Shown: positions 45,693 through 55,617, numbered from the stretch's first letter. The stretch is DNA of 64,000 nucleotides from Rhizobium lusitanum (GCF_014189535.1 NZ_CP050308.1:3771001-3835000); one strand, 5' to 3'. Program-made: numbers and translations. The notes: a model not told the origin generated them from the letters alone.

Positions 45693-45786
45693 GGTTGAAA
45701 TTTAGCGCAAAAGCCCGAAAATCGGAACTGATTTCGGATGGAATTCACCTGGAAACTGAAATCCGGTGGTGTTTTTCGTGCCTCCT

Positions 45787-46992
45787 TCAGGAGGCGCTGC
45801 GCAGCATGAGTTTTTCCGGCTTTCTCAATTGTGCGGGTGCGCGATAGCCGAGCAGTTCGAAATAGATTTCTTCCGTCGCGTCGGCCATGCCGGTGAGCGT
45901 ATAACCGTCCTTACGCTGCCGGGCCTCCGTGGTGAAGTTCCGCAGCAATTTCGGGTCGGCGAAGCGTCGCATCGCCATCGCCAGTTCCGAAGGATCGTCC
46001 GTGTTGGCGACGATATAGCCGTTGCGGCCAGGCTCGATCACCGTGCGCGCGCCGCCGACGTCGGTCAAAAGCAGCGGCTTGCCGCCGGCCGCAGCCTCCA
46101 GCATGACATAGGACATGGCCTCGTAGCGGCTCGGCATGACGACGACGTCGAAGGCATCGATGGCGGCGGCACCGGGGATCGCATTATCGAGATGGGCGCG
46201 TCCCTCAAGGCCGGCGGCCTTGATCATGGCCTTGACCGTGTCGGCCAGTTCGCCGACCCCGATCATCAGCAGATGCGCTCGCGGCAACTCCCGGGCAATG
46301 CGGGCAAACGCCTCGACAAGCCGCTCCGGTGCCTTCTGTCGCGTCAGCCGGCCGACGAAGCCAAAGAGCAGGGCGTCTTGCGGTATGTCGTAGCGCGCAC
46401 GGAGGGCGGCGCGTTGTCCGGCTGGCGGCGTGCTGACGCCGTTGACGACGATGCGCAGGCGGTCCTCCGGAATGCCCAGCGACCGCGCGTGATTATACTC
46501 ATCGCGGGACACGCAGATCAGACGGTCGGACAACCGACTGCCAAGCAGCCGCTCGATGCCGCCATAGATCGTCCGGCCCTTGGACCCCAATGTCGGGTCC
46601 ATGGTACGGAAGGCGTGCGGCGTATAGATGACCGGGACATGCGGCCCCGGCAGCCGCAGGCGCGTCAGCGCACCCGCCTTGGAGCTGTGGCCATGGATCA
46701 GATGGAATGGTCCGTGTTGCGCGACGATCCGGCGCATGTTCCACCACGCGATGATATCCCACGGCCCCGGCGCGCGTCGCATGGCGAGCGGAATGACGCT
46801 GTCGAGGCCCATGCTCTCCAGTTCCGCGACGAAGGCCGCTTCGGCGCGCAGCGGGGAATAGACCGCCGTCACGGAATGGCCCCGGCGCTGCATGGCGCGG
46901 CAGAGATCGAGGAAGTGTCGCCCGGAGCCACCGCCGCTCGGTTCGAGGACTTGCAGCAGCGACAGGCGCTTTATGGCGACATTGATGTTCAC
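45787..46992 (-). CDS. Glycosyltransferase family 4 protein
   Basis: A 401-residue GT4 enzyme, probably acting at the inner face of the inner membrane in exopolysaccharide repeat-unit synthesis. The N-terminal Rossmann domain shows QVLEPSGGGSGRHFLDLCRAM (in parts) and HLIHGHSSKAGALTRL. The C-terminal domain has FGFVGRLTRQKAPERLVEAF and the nucleotide-sugar motif PSRYEAMSYVMLEAAAGGKP with the E-x7-E pair. It starts at GTG 46992, which overlaps the stop of the upstream gene in GTGA. A long open frame upstream runs antiparallel to real neighbours and is not part of it. Confidence 0.92.
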   Translation of the reverse strand: MNINVAIKRLSLLQVLEPSGGGSGRHFLDLCRAMQRRGHSVTAVYSPLRAEAAFVAELESMGLDSVIPLAMRRAPGPWDIIAWWNMRRIVAQHGPFHLIHGHSSKAGALTRLRLPGPHVPVIYTPHAFRTMDPTLGSKGRTIYGGIERLLGSRLSDRLICVSRDEYNHARSLGIPEDRLRIVVNGVSTPPAGQRAALRARYDIPQDALLFGFVGRLTRQKAPERLVEAFARIARELPRAHLLMIGVGELADTVKAMIKAAGLEGRAHLDNAIPGAAAIDAFDVVVMPSRYEAMSYVMLEAAAGGKPLLLTDVGGARTVIEPGRNGYIVANTDDPSELAMAMRRFADPKLLRNFTTEARQRKDGYTLTGMADATEEIYFELLGYRAPAQLRKPEKLMLRSAS

Positions 46993-48251
46993 GGTGCCGC
47001 TTCCCTTCGGGTCAAGCCACGCTGATGATGGTGTTCGAGCGCCCCGCAGCCCCAGACGATACCGATCAGCATGTAGAGATGGCGCCAATGGTCGGTATCG
47101 ATGACATTGCCGATGCCGACATGGCCGAGAATGACGATCCAGGCGATCATCACGTAAGGCTGCCAGGGCCGCTCCTTCAAAAGGTTGCGGAAGCCGATAT
47201 AGATCGTCCAGCAGATCATGCTGACCCAGCAGAAGAAGCCGAGCCAGCCATAGGTGGTCAGTGTCTTCAGCCAGATATTGTGCTCGTCCTCGCGAAAGAG
47301 GGTGGAGAACACCAGCGGCCCGATGCCGAGCGGCCTTTCCATCGACATCATGAAGCCGAGGCGATGGCGCTCGAAGCGGCCGAGATGCCCGCCGTCGTAA
47401 TCCTGCACGAGCTGGGTGCGCGTCGAGAACAGATCGCTGACCTGGTGGAATTGCAGCGCGACGATCAGCACGGCGACCATGAGAACGATCGCCGTCAGCG
47501 ACATCACGAGGATGCGCAGCCGAAAGGCATTGCTGCGGTGCTTCAGCAGCATGCAGAAGATCAGCATCATGGAAGCGAAGCCGAACAGCGCCCAGGCGGC
47601 ACGCGAGAAGGAGAGAAAGATGCCGAAGGCCAGAACGATGAGGCACAGTGCCTTGATCGGCGCCTTCTTGAGGTCGCCGATCAATATGCCATGCATGAGG
47701 AAAATGGTCGGTGTCACCAGGTAGGGACCAAAGACATTCGGGTCCTGGAAGGCGCCCATGGCACGGTCGTAGCGCGTGAAAATCCCGAAACCCGGAACGG
47801 CGTGGAAATAACCGAGGATGCCGAGGCTTGCCGTGATCAGCGCGGCCACGACCCAGGTGTTGAAGATCAGCTTCAGCCGTTTTTCGCTGTCCTCGATGAT
47901 CGCGGCATAGAAGACGGCACTGAGCGCCAGGAAGGTGGAAACGGCGATATAGACCGGCCCGTCGAGATGATCGCTGGCACCGAGATCGCGCATCTGGGTC
48001 AGCGACAGCATGCCACCGACATTGAAGGCGAGGAACAGAGCCAGCAGCGGCGCGGTGCTGCGCGAGATCTTCAGCCCGAGGAGGAACCAGACGCCGATGA
48101 GAAAAGCGAGCCACAGTTCATAGGGTGCGGGCTCGGCAATGACGAAGCCCGACAGGAACACCCCGAAGGCGACGCAAGCCGTGCCGATCAGCCGGAACGT
48201 GGCAAGCTGCGGCCGGTCGACGCGCTGGTATGGGAGGTCGATCGCGGTCAA
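46989..48251 (-). CDS. O-antigen ligase/polymerase (Wzy-type) family protein
   Basis: A 420-residue inner-membrane protein with about ten hydrophobic segments. The Wzy_C-type periplasmic loop is seen around DLFSTRTQLVQDYDGGHLGRF (in parts), GFMMSMERPLGIGPLVF and EDEHNIWLKTLTTYGWLG, which has the conserved His-Asn pair. It would polymerise lipid-linked repeat units or ligate chains. Its start overlaps the phosphotransferase stop (4 nt) and its stop overlaps the next glycosyltransferase, so this is a tightly coupled operon. Confidence 0.9.
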   Translation of the reverse strand: MTAIDLPYQRVDRPQLATFRLIGTACVAFGVFLSGFVIAEPAPYELWLAFLIGVWFLLGLKISRSTAPLLALFLAFNVGGMLSLTQMRDLGASDHLDGPVYIAVSTFLALSAVFYAAIIEDSEKRLKLIFNTWVVAALITASLGILGYFHAVPGFGIFTRYDRAMGAFQDPNVFGPYLVTPTIFLMHGILIGDLKKAPIKALCLIVLAFGIFLSFSRAAWALFGFASMMLIFCMLLKHRSNAFRLRILVMSLTAIVLMVAVLIVALQFHQVSDLFSTRTQLVQDYDGGHLGRFERHRLGFMMSMERPLGIGPLVFSTLFREDEHNIWLKTLTTYGWLGFFCWVSMICWTIYIGFRNLLKERPWQPYVMIAWIVILGHVGIGNVIDTDHWRHLYMLIGIVWGCGALEHHHQRGLTRREAAP

Positions 48252-49810
48252 TAGGCGTTTTCCGTGTTCAGAAGACGGAAGGGCGTCAGGAACAGGATCT
48301 TCAGATCGAAAAGCAGCGACCAGTTCTCGATGTAATAGAGGTCATAGGCCGTGCGGAACTTGATCTTGTCGTCGCTGTCGATCTCGCCACGCCAGCCGTT
48401 GATCTGCGCCCAGCCGGTGACACCGGGCTTGACGCGATGGCGGGCGAAATATCCCTCGACCACGTCGGCATAGGTGCGGTTGTGGCTCGCCGCCAGCACG
48501 GCATGCGGGCGTGGGCCGACGAGCGACAGGTTGCCGAGCAGCACGTTGAAGAGCTGTGGCAGCTCGTCGACCGAGGTCTTGCGGATGAAGCGGCCGACCG
48601 GCGTGACGCGGGGGTCGTTCTTGGTGACGGCGTTGCGGGCCGTCGGGTCGCTCATATGCGTGTACATCGAGCGGAACTTGAGGACCTTGATGATCTCGTT
48701 GTTGAAGCCGTGACGCTTCTGCATGAAGAAGACCGGCCCCTTCGAGGTCGTCTTAACCGCGATCGCGGCGGCAAGCATGACCGGCCAGAGCAGGAACAGC
48801 GCGAGCAGGCTGAAGAAGACATCGAAGATGCGCTTGGCAACGCCATCCCAATCGCGGATCGGCTTGTTGAAAATGTCGAGCATCGGCACGGCGCCGACAT
48901 GCGAATAGGCGCGCGGGCGAAAGCGCAGCTTGTTGGCATGCGCCGCGAGGCGGATATCGGCAGGCAGCACCCAGAGCATCTTCAAAAGCTGCAGAATACG
49001 GTCTTCGGCGCTCATCGGCAGCGCGATGATCAGCATGTCGACCCGGGTGAGCCGGGCGAATTCGACCAGCTCCGGAACGGTACCGAGTTTCGGATAGCCT
49101 GCGATCATGACCGGAGAGCGCTTCTCGCCGCGATCGTCGAAGATCCCGCAGATGCGGATATCATTGTCGGGTTGATGCTCGAGCGCTCGGATCAGTTCCT
49201 TGGCCGGCTCGCCGCCGCCGACGATGACAGCGCGGCGCTCCATGATGCCGTTGCGGGCCCAATGACGGATGCCAAAGGCGAATATCAGGCGTGCGGCAAC
49301 AAGGAAAACCGCACCGGCGACAAACCAGGTGGTGAGAAGGTGGGCAGAATAGACGCCATCGATGTGGAACAGCACGAGGGCAATGGCGACCACCGCGAAC
49401 GCCGCCACCCATGGCAGCAGGATGCGCTGCAGGAAGCGGTGCGGCATGCGCAGCATCGGGATTTGATAGGCGTCGGCCACCTGCAGAAAGATGATGGTGA
49501 GTGCGCTGAGCGAGATCGTTACCGTTGCCCTCGCCAGGAAGGAATGATCGCCCGGTGCTGTCAGGAAGAAGAGAACCGCAAGGCCGACGACGAGCAGCCA
49601 CAGGAATTCGAAGAGCCGGTATTGGCCGATGATGATTGCCGGCGTCTGGTTGCCTTCGCGAAACTGCTCGGCGATTTGGCGGGCATAGGCGTTGATGTCG
49701 CCTGACCGGTCATCTACGCCTCGTTCCTCTGTGCCGCGGGCGCGGATTTCCGAAACCTGCTTGCGAATATGGTCCAAGTCAAACTGCTTGGACTTCTCGA
49801 TGGGGTTCAT
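48248..49810 (-). CDS. Polyprenyl-phosphate sugar-1-phosphate transferase (WcaJ/ExoY type)
   Basis: Priming enzyme that transfers hexose-1-phosphate to undecaprenyl phosphate. The 520-residue protein has an N-terminal membrane block (about four helices, ~70-185), a CoA_binding_3-like domain with [13 protein letters not shown] (~190-300) and the C-terminal catalytic domain from ~330: [50 protein letters not shown] (in parts), GPRPH, and [15 protein letters not shown]. This fits undecaprenyl-phosphate glucose phosphotransferase, although the sugar cannot be fixed from sequence. It initiates the pathway encoded by this cluster. Confidence 0.93.
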   Translation of the reverse strand: MNPIEKSKQFDLDHIRKQVSEIRARGTEERGVDDRSGDINAYARQIAEQFREGNQTPAIIIGQYRLFEFLWLLVVGLAVLFFLTAPGDHSFLARATVTISLSALTIIFLQVADAYQIPMLRMPHRFLQRILLPWVAAFAVVAIALVLFHIDGVYSAHLLTTWFVAGAVFLVAARLIFAFGIRHWARNGIMERRAVIVGGGEPAKELIRALEHQPDNDIRICGIFDDRGEKRSPVMIAGYPKLGTVPELVEFARLTRVDMLIIALPMSAEDRILQLLKMLWVLPADIRLAAHANKLRFRPRAYSHVGAVPMLDIFNKPIRDWDGVAKRIFDVFFSLLALFLLWPVMLAAAIAVKTTSKGPVFFMQKRHGFNNEIIKVLKFRSMYTHMSDPTARNAVTKNDPRVTPVGRFIRKTSVDELPQLFNVLLGNLSLVGPRPHAVLAASHNRTYADVVEGYFARHRVKPGVTGWAQINGWRGEIDSDDKIKFRTAYDLYYIENWSLLFDLKILFLTPFRLLNTENAY

Positions 49811-49886
49811 GGCAATTCATCCGATCGTTACCGGATATCGCCTAGCAGGTATGAGCTAAGAAACGCTTACAAGAGTTGTTTGTATT

Positions 49887-51032
49887 CTAACGTTCGGCAC
49901 CTGGCTCAAGTATATTGTAATATAGGTTGACAGTATCCCTTGCCATGATCGAAGCTGAAAAGGCCGAGCGGATTGTCCCGATATCGGGCATGACGCGACG
50001 AGCCCAATCAGGCTCGGTAATGGCCTCGGCCATCACGCGCGAAAGATCGTCTGTATCGTCGGGAACCACAAGCGCCGCACTGTTCTCGCCAAGCGCTTCC
50101 GGAATACCCCCGACGCGCGAGGCGATCACTGCTTTTTCCGCCGCAAGTGCCTCGAGTACGATATAGGGCATGGCTTCCGCGCGTGAGGGGACGACGACGG
50201 TCTGCGACATGGCGAAGGCGTCATGCACGCGCATGGCGGGCAACAGGCCGATGCGCTGGCCGAGGCCACGCTCGATCATCATCGTCCGGTATTTGTCCCT
50301 GTCCGGTCCATCGCCGATCATCAGCGCGGAGAGGGGACGTCCAATCCGCCGCTCCGTCTTGGCGAAGGCCTCGACAAACAGATCGGGACCTTTGAGGTCC
50401 CGCAGCATGCCGATATAGACGAAATGGACCGCGTCCGATCGTGTGGGGGCGGTCCTGAAGTCGCTATCGCTGATGCCATTATAGATCAAAGCGGTGCGCG
50501 TGCGCGGCTTGCCGATCTTGCGTTCGTAACTTCGCCGTTCGAAATCGCAGATGAAGATCAGCCCGTCGGTCAGGAATTCCAGTATCCGCTCGAGGCTATG
50601 GACCAGAATGCCCTGCGGCGAGGTACGTGAGAAATGCAGGCTGCCGCCATGCGCTGTGTAGAGGCGGGCTACGCGATACTTCTTCACCCGCAGGACTGAG
50701 CCGATGATGCGTGCAAGCAGGCCGCCCTTGGCGCCATGCCCATGCAGCACATCCGGCCGCAAACTTTTGATTGTCTTGTAGCTTTTCCAGAGCGTCGTCA
50801 TATCGGACAGGCTGATATGACGCCGGATCGGCATGCGCGTCACGCCGAGCGCAAGGAAGGGCCTGACATCGTCGAACAGCCGGTCCTCATGCTCCCCGCC
50901 GGTCAAGCTGTCGCAGAGAATGCCGACCTGATGTCCTGCCTTGCTCTGTTCCTCCGCCAGATCGCGGACGTGGCGGAAGACTCCGCCGACCGGTGATCTG
51001 AAGCAATGGAGGATGCGGAGCGGTTTTGTCAT
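49887..51032 (-). CDS. Glycosyltransferase family 4 protein
   Basis: A 381-residue GT4 enzyme. N-terminal ILHCFRSPVGGVFRHVRDLA and DVLHGHGAKGGLLARII blocks are followed by the C-terminal VYIGMLRDLKGPDLFVEAF and PSRAEAMPYIVLEALAAEKAV, with the E-x7-E motif. It resembles the second GT4 of the cluster in layout but the two are clearly distinct. The start follows the Wza-type gene stop by 12 nt, and the next gene follows after 76 nt, so it belongs to the same operon. Confidence 0.92.
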   Translation of the reverse strand: MTKPLRILHCFRSPVGGVFRHVRDLAEEQSKAGHQVGILCDSLTGGEHEDRLFDDVRPFLALGVTRMPIRRHISLSDMTTLWKSYKTIKSLRPDVLHGHGAKGGLLARIIGSVLRVKKYRVARLYTAHGGSLHFSRTSPQGILVHSLERILEFLTDGLIFICDFERRSYERKIGKPRTRTALIYNGISDSDFRTAPTRSDAVHFVYIGMLRDLKGPDLFVEAFAKTERRIGRPLSALMIGDGPDRDKYRTMMIERGLGQRIGLLPAMRVHDAFAMSQTVVVPSRAEAMPYIVLEALAAEKAVIASRVGGIPEALGENSAALVVPDDTDDLSRVMAEAITEPDWARRVMPDIGTIRSAFSASIMARDTVNLYYNILEPGAER

Positions 51033-51044
51033 GATCGGGAACGG

Positions 51045-51620
51045 TCAGAAAAGCCGTTCGCGGACATAGATCGTATCGCCCGCCAGCACTGGATCCGAGA
51101 TACCGACCCGACCGGTCATGACATGACCGTTGATCTTGCGGGTCACGTCGGCATTGGCCTGGTTGGCGCGGCTGCTGAAGCCGCCGGCAACCGCGATGGC
51201 GTTCTGGATCGTCATGCCGGGCACGTAGGAATATTGGCCAGGTTGGCCGACTTCGCCCATGATGTAGACCGAGCGGTAGCGGTCGATATCGATGGTGACA
51301 TCGGGGTCGCGGATGTAACCCTGGCGAAGTTTCTGCGCGATCTGGCCGGAGAGCTGCTGCAGCGTGCGGCCGCGGGCAGGGACCTGGCCGATCAGCGGGA
51401 AGGAGATGTAACCGGCCTGGTCGACCGTATAGGTGTTGGTCAGGCCTTCCTGATCGAAGACGGTCACGCGTAGGCGATCGCCGCTATCCAGCATATAGGG
51501 CTGGATCGTCGCTTCACTGAAGGCTTTTGGCGCAGGCTGATAGGTGTTGCAGCCGCTGAGCGCGGCGCTTACGGCAGCCATGCCGAGTGCCAGGACAATC
51601 TTTGGCTTTGCGAAGGGCAT
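51045..51620 (-). CDS. Polysaccharide export lipoprotein (Wza/BexD family, short form)
   Basis: An outer-membrane export protein of 191 residues. Start ATG 51620 gives MPFAKPKIVLALGMAAVSAA then lipobox ALSGC with Cys24. The Poly_export domain is at ~45-120 (LDSGDRLRVTVFDQEGLTNTY, in parts) and one SLBB-like domain at ~125-190 (VYIMGEVGQPGQYSYVPGMT). It is shorter than E. coli Wza and lacks the C-terminal membrane helix, as usual for rhizobial export lipoproteins. It is the first gene of the minus-strand operon, divergent from the Wzz/Wzc-type gene. Confidence 0.92.
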   Translation of the reverse strand: MPFAKPKIVLALGMAAVSAALSGCNTYQPAPKAFSEATIQPYMLDSGDRLRVTVFDQEGLTNTYTVDQAGYISFPLIGQVPARGRTLQQLSGQIAQKLRQGYIRDPDVTIDIDRYRSVYIMGEVGQPGQYSYVPGMTIQNAIAVAGGFSSRANQANADVTRKINGHVMTGRVGISDPVLAGDTIYVRERLF

Positions 51621-51812
51621 TTCGCGCTCACGGGTGAGGAAAATCACTGTCGTCGTTATCGATCCGTTAGGGTTAACGGTCGGTAAAGAGCGAACAAAAT
51701 TCCATGTCATTCATTAGCGATGTCGAAAACAATACTCGAAAATACTATTAACGCTTGGGTTACTATAGTCGTTTACGATTAAATTTGGCTTTATATTATG
51801 GAGTTCTTGTAT
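51621..51812. promoter_or_regulatory. Divergent promoter region of the exopolysaccharide cluster
   Basis: 192 bp between the start codons of the export lipoprotein gene (-) and the Wzz/Wzc-type gene (+). It is markedly AT-rich over 51715-51800 and must hold promoters for both arms. No operator could be named with confidence. Confidence 0.5.
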
Positions 51813-54005
51813 ATGCCCGGCATCAACAACAGCCAGCAGGATGTTGATATTGATCTCGCGCTGCTCTTTCGCGCCGTATGGCAGCGACGGCTGCAGGTCA
51901 TCGCCATTACGCTTGTCGGCGCTTGTCTGGCGTTTGCCGTCGCCAAGGTCATCTCCCCGGAATATCGCAGCGAAACCCGCATTCTGATCGAGCAGCGCGC
52001 GCCGGCATTTGCGACGACGACGCAGAATAGCGATGCGGGCTCGGCTCCCTTGCTGGACGAGCTCAATATCGCCAGCCAGGTGCAGATCCTGCAATCGGCC
52101 GATCTCGTCAAGCAGGTGATTACCAATCTGAAGCTTTATGAGCATCCGGAATTCGACGCGGCGACCAGAAACTCCGCCTTTTCCGATATTCTGGTCATGC
52201 TGCACCTGAAGAAGAGCTCGCTCGATAAAGCGCCGGAAGAGCGGATGCTCGATGCCTTCACCAACCGGCTGCAGGTCTATCAGATCAACAGTTCCCGCGT
52301 CATCGGCGTCAGCTTCACGTCCCGCGACCCGGATTTAGCCGCCAGCGTTCCGAACGCCATGGCGCAGGTCTATCTGTCGATGCAGAGCGGCGCCAAGCTC
52401 GATTCCAATAGCGAGGCGACACGCTGGCTGGAGCCGGAGATCGCCAATCTGCGCGAGAAGGTCAGCGAAGCCGAAAAGAAGGTCGCCGACTACCGCTCCG
52501 CCAATGGCCTTCTGCAGACCAGCGACACCAATACCTTCGCGACACAGCAGCTTGCCGATATTTCCGGTCAGCTGGCGCAGGTGCGCGGTGAAAGGGCCAA
52601 TGCCGAAGCACGCGCCCAGGCCGTGCGTGGCGCACTTGCCTCCGGCCGTTCCATCGATACCCTCACCGACGTCTCGGGCTCGCAAACCATCCAGCGGCTG
52701 AAGGCAACGCAATCCGGTCTGGAATCGCAGATCTCAGATCTGTCCACGAGCCTGATGGAGGGACATCCCCGGCTGAAGAGCCTGCGCGCCCAGCTGACCG
52801 ATATCCGACAGCAGATCGACCGCGAGACGCAGAAGATTCTCGCCAGCATCGAGAGCGAAGCCAAGGTCGCGCAGTTGCGTGAACAGCAGCTTGTGGGGCA
52901 ATCGAACACGCTGAAGGCTGACAGCGCGCGGGCAGGGCAGGATGAAGTCGGCCTCAATGCGCTGGTACGTGAAGCGACCGCGCAACGGCAGTTGCTGGAA
53001 ACCTATCTCGCCCGCTATCGGGAGGCCGCTTCCCGCGTCAACAAGAATTCGAGCCCGGCGGATGCCCGCGTCGTCTCCCAGGCCGTCGAGCCGGTCGATC
53101 CCTATTTCCCCAAAGTCGGGCCGATCGTCGTCGTCGCCGCGCTCGCATCCTTCATCCTGACCTGCATTGTCATCATGCTGATCGAGCTCTTCAGCGGCCG
53201 CGCCCTGCGACCCGTTGGCCCGGCGGAGCGCGAGGCTTTGGTTCAGAAAGAAAGCGCTGCTCGTCCGATAACCGCTGCCAATGCACAACAGGGTGCTGTG
53301 CCGGCAAGCATGCTCTCCGTCGCTGCCGATCAGGCATTGGCGCGCGAGATGGAAGAGAAGATCGATTTCGGACATTTGCCCCACGAGGCAGCTGAAGAGA
53401 TGGAAGACGAGGAGGATTTCTCCATACAGTCGGTCGCCGACTATCTGATCGACCGTGGCTCCCGCCTCGCCATTGCCATATCGCCGACCGGTGACAATGG
53501 CTCGACGGCAACCGTGATGCTGGCGCGCACCATTGCCGATGCCGGATGCCGCATCGTGCTTGTCGATATGACGGGAACCGGCTGCCCGTCGCGGCTGATG
53601 GCCGAATCCGACGATCTTTCAGGCGTGACGGACCTTCTCTGCGGGGAGGCCGCCTTTGCCGATACCATTCACCCCGATCGGCTATCCGACGCCCATCTCG
53701 TGCCGCAGGGCACCAGCGACGTCAGTCGCGCGATGCGCGGCGCCGACCGTCTGTCGCTCATCCTCGATGCGCTCGGTTCGGCCTATGACATCGTTCTGGT
53801 CGAATGCGGTGCCGCCGACGTCTCCGGCGTCGCCAAACTGACGCGTAGCAAGGATACGGAAATCCTGCTTTCCATGCCGGAGCCCGACGAAGACCAGTTC
53901 ATGACGGCGATGACGGAATTCCAGAAGGCGGGCTATGAGCACATCATCCTGATGTCCGGCTGGCGCGCCGAGCGTGGCTCCGACGCTCGCCAGCACGCGG
54001 CCTGA
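51813..54005 (+). CDS. Wzz/Wzc-type polysaccharide co-polymerase with degenerate kinase domain
   Basis: A 730-residue inner-membrane protein for chain-length control and export. Wzz N-terminus with helix ~28-45 (LQVIAITLVGACLAFAVA), a long coiled-coil periplasmic part (~190-400), a GNVR-like region, and a second helix at ~438-460 (IVVVAALASFILTCIVIML). The C-terminal ~545-725 has the BY-kinase fold, but its P-loop reads SPTGDNGSTA without the Lys of GEGKS/T, Walker A' is LVDMTGTGCPS, and Walker B is VLVECGAAD. ATP use is therefore doubtful. ATG 51813 is preferred over 51798 because GGAG (51800-51803) lies nine bases upstream. Confidence 0.9.
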   Translation: MPGINNSQQDVDIDLALLFRAVWQRRLQVIAITLVGACLAFAVAKVISPEYRSETRILIEQRAPAFATTTQNSDAGSAPLLDELNIASQVQILQSADLVKQVITNLKLYEHPEFDAATRNSAFSDILVMLHLKKSSLDKAPEERMLDAFTNRLQVYQINSSRVIGVSFTSRDPDLAASVPNAMAQVYLSMQSGAKLDSNSEATRWLEPEIANLREKVSEAEKKVADYRSANGLLQTSDTNTFATQQLADISGQLAQVRGERANAEARAQAVRGALASGRSIDTLTDVSGSQTIQRLKATQSGLESQISDLSTSLMEGHPRLKSLRAQLTDIRQQIDRETQKILASIESEAKVAQLREQQLVGQSNTLKADSARAGQDEVGLNALVREATAQRQLLETYLARYREAASRVNKNSSPADARVVSQAVEPVDPYFPKVGPIVVVAALASFILTCIVIMLIELFSGRALRPVGPAEREALVQKESAARPITAANAQQGAVPASMLSVAADQALAREMEEKIDFGHLPHEAAEEMEDEEDFSIQSVADYLIDRGSRLAIAISPTGDNGSTATVMLARTIADAGCRIVLVDMTGTGCPSRLMAESDDLSGVTDLLCGEAAFADTIHPDRLSDAHLVPQGTSDVSRAMRGADRLSLILDALGSAYDIVLVECGAADVSGVAKLTRSKDTEILLSMPEPDEDQFMTAMTEFQKAGYEHIILMSGWRAERGSDARQHAA

Positions 54006-55292
54006 TCAGTCCTTGTCGATCTCTTCCGTTGAAGCGGAACCGCCACCTTGCCGTGCCCGCTGTCGCTGAATCAGGCCATAGAGCCACGGACTGGCCTTGA
54101 TGGCCGTCTTGGCGCGGGTCATGCCTCTCTGTGCGAAAGCCGCGACATGGCCGACCGCTGAAGTCGGCAGGATCAGATCGTGCTGCACGGTCTCCACCGG
54201 GCACCAGGAGCGCTTGTACCCCTGATCGCCAATGCCGAAGTCGAAAAGGGCGACGCCCTCGCGATGCAGCCGCTCGATCATCAGCCAGAATAGCAGTTCG
54301 CCGGGGCTCGCCTCAGGAACCAGCGTCTCGTCGATCGAGGCGAACTGGCAGATGACGTGATCGCCCTTGCGCGATAACGCGGCAACCGCCGGGATGTGGC
54401 CCTCATGCTCACCTTTCAGCCGCAGCGCATGCATCTCGAGCGTGGTATTGGATCCTGCCACGTCCCGGTGCGCTAACAGCCGGTGCAGGGCGGATTGTGT
54501 CGATGCATCCCGGAACACGTCCGGCAAGCCCGCCGCCTTGAAGCGAACTGCCTTCTGCTGGAAGAACAGGTCGAGTAGCGCATCCTGTTGATCAGGCCCC
54601 GCGATCACATGCTCATAGCCACCCTTGTCATCGAGGATGCGGCTTTGGTGTTTGAATTTCTTGCGCCGCCGCTTCGCATTCACCTGTTTCAGGGTTGCTT
54701 CGAAGGAGCCGAGGAAAGGCAGTTGAAAGGCGTGGTTCTGGTTTTCGACCGCTGGCAGCGAGGCGAGGGGGCTTTTGCGGCCGCGCCATGCGAGCGGCAC
54801 ATTGCGCAGCAACATCAGGTCGGCCTTGCTGCGCAGCGCCTGCACGATCTCGGCCTGTAGTGAGACCGTGATGCCATCGGCTGCGGTCTCCAGAAATTCC
54901 GCGGAGAACAAACCGGTATTAATATTGCTATGACGTGCGCCGATGAATTCGGCACGGCGCACGCCTTTGGTGCGGACGATCTCTAGCGGCAGGATGAATG
55001 CGGTGCGCCCGTTGAAAGAGCCGCTGACGATTGCCAGTCGATGCCCAGAGGTTTCGACCCAGGCCGCGCACCAGTCATAGCTCTGGTGAAGCGAGGCGAG
55101 ATCGTCCTGCTCCAACGCTCGCCATTCGGCTTCCAACGGCGCCATATTGTCGAAGACTTCGATGTTGATGCTACCATTCGCTGCCGATGGCACGGCAGCG
55201 GACGCAATATCCCAGCGCACCGCATTCGTAGCGGGCATGTCAGCGATATCGAGCTTCTGCCTCTGCACCTGATGTCTCCGATCGGACGGCAT
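54006..55292 (-). CDS. CelD/BioF2-like GNAT family protein
   Basis: A 428-residue cytoplasmic protein of the GNAT-like BioF2/CelD family, frequently found in exopolysaccharide clusters. Family regions: EWRALEQDDLASLHQSYDW, then LKQVNAKRRRKKFKHQSRIL (basic helix) and the C-terminal SPGELLFWLMIERLHREGVALFDFGIGDQGYK (in parts). It may add an acyl or aminoacyl group to a sugar or lipid; no substrate is known. The gene is convergent with the Wzz/Wzc-type gene (stops adjacent) and lies at the edge of the cluster. Confidence 0.85.
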   Translation of the reverse strand: MPSDRRHQVQRQKLDIADMPATNAVRWDIASAAVPSAANGSINIEVFDNMAPLEAEWRALEQDDLASLHQSYDWCAAWVETSGHRLAIVSGSFNGRTAFILPLEIVRTKGVRRAEFIGARHSNINTGLFSAEFLETAADGITVSLQAEIVQALRSKADLMLLRNVPLAWRGRKSPLASLPAVENQNHAFQLPFLGSFEATLKQVNAKRRRKKFKHQSRILDDKGGYEHVIAGPDQQDALLDLFFQQKAVRFKAAGLPDVFRDASTQSALHRLLAHRDVAGSNTTLEMHALRLKGEHEGHIPAVAALSRKGDHVICQFASIDETLVPEASPGELLFWLMIERLHREGVALFDFGIGDQGYKRSWCPVETVQHDLILPTSAVGHVAAFAQRGMTRAKTAIKASPWLYGLIQRQRARQGGGSASTEEIDKD

Positions 55293-55407
55293 TCGGGCAC
55301 AGTCTTCGCTGAGGCAGCTTATTTTTGATTTAAGGTGAGGTCATACGGCGGATTTCCCGCTTATCACGGTTATCCCCGCGTTAATCCGCGATGGATTGAA
55401 CCGATGT

Positions 55408-55617
55408 TTATCGGGCGCGGGGTCCGGCCATCCACTTGATGATCCCCATCGCCGGCAGCACCCAGATGATGCCGCTGATGAAGAAATAGAGGAAATGCAT
55501 CCAGCCGGGTTGATCGGCCAGCGTGCGCACTGCCACGATCATCGCCACGATTGCATAGATCACCACCAATAGGACGAGCAGGATCATGCCGACAAATTTG
55601 CGCAGGCGAAGGGGCAC
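55408..55617 (-). CDS. DUF2842 membrane protein
   Basis: A 69-residue protein starting at GTG 55617, preceded by GAGGAG. It has two hydrophobic helices (FVGMILLVLLVVIYAIVAMI, and WMHFLYFFISGIIWVLPAMG) and a short basic tail (KWMAGPRAR). This matches DUF2842, conserved in alphaproteobacteria, without known function. It is divergent from ctaA, 113 bp between the starts, and a link to respiratory chain assembly is a guess from position. Confidence 0.85.
   Translation of the reverse strand: MPLRLRKFVGMILLVLLVVIYAIVAMIVAVRTLADQPGWMHFLYFFISGIIWVLPAMGIIKWMAGPRAR

Noticed and set aside
45787..48114. A 775-codon open frame on the minus strand covering the GT4 gene and more
   Set aside because: Only the part from GTG 46992 encodes glycosyltransferase sequence. 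The upstream part reads an alternative frame of the polymerase gene and has no recognisable protein features.
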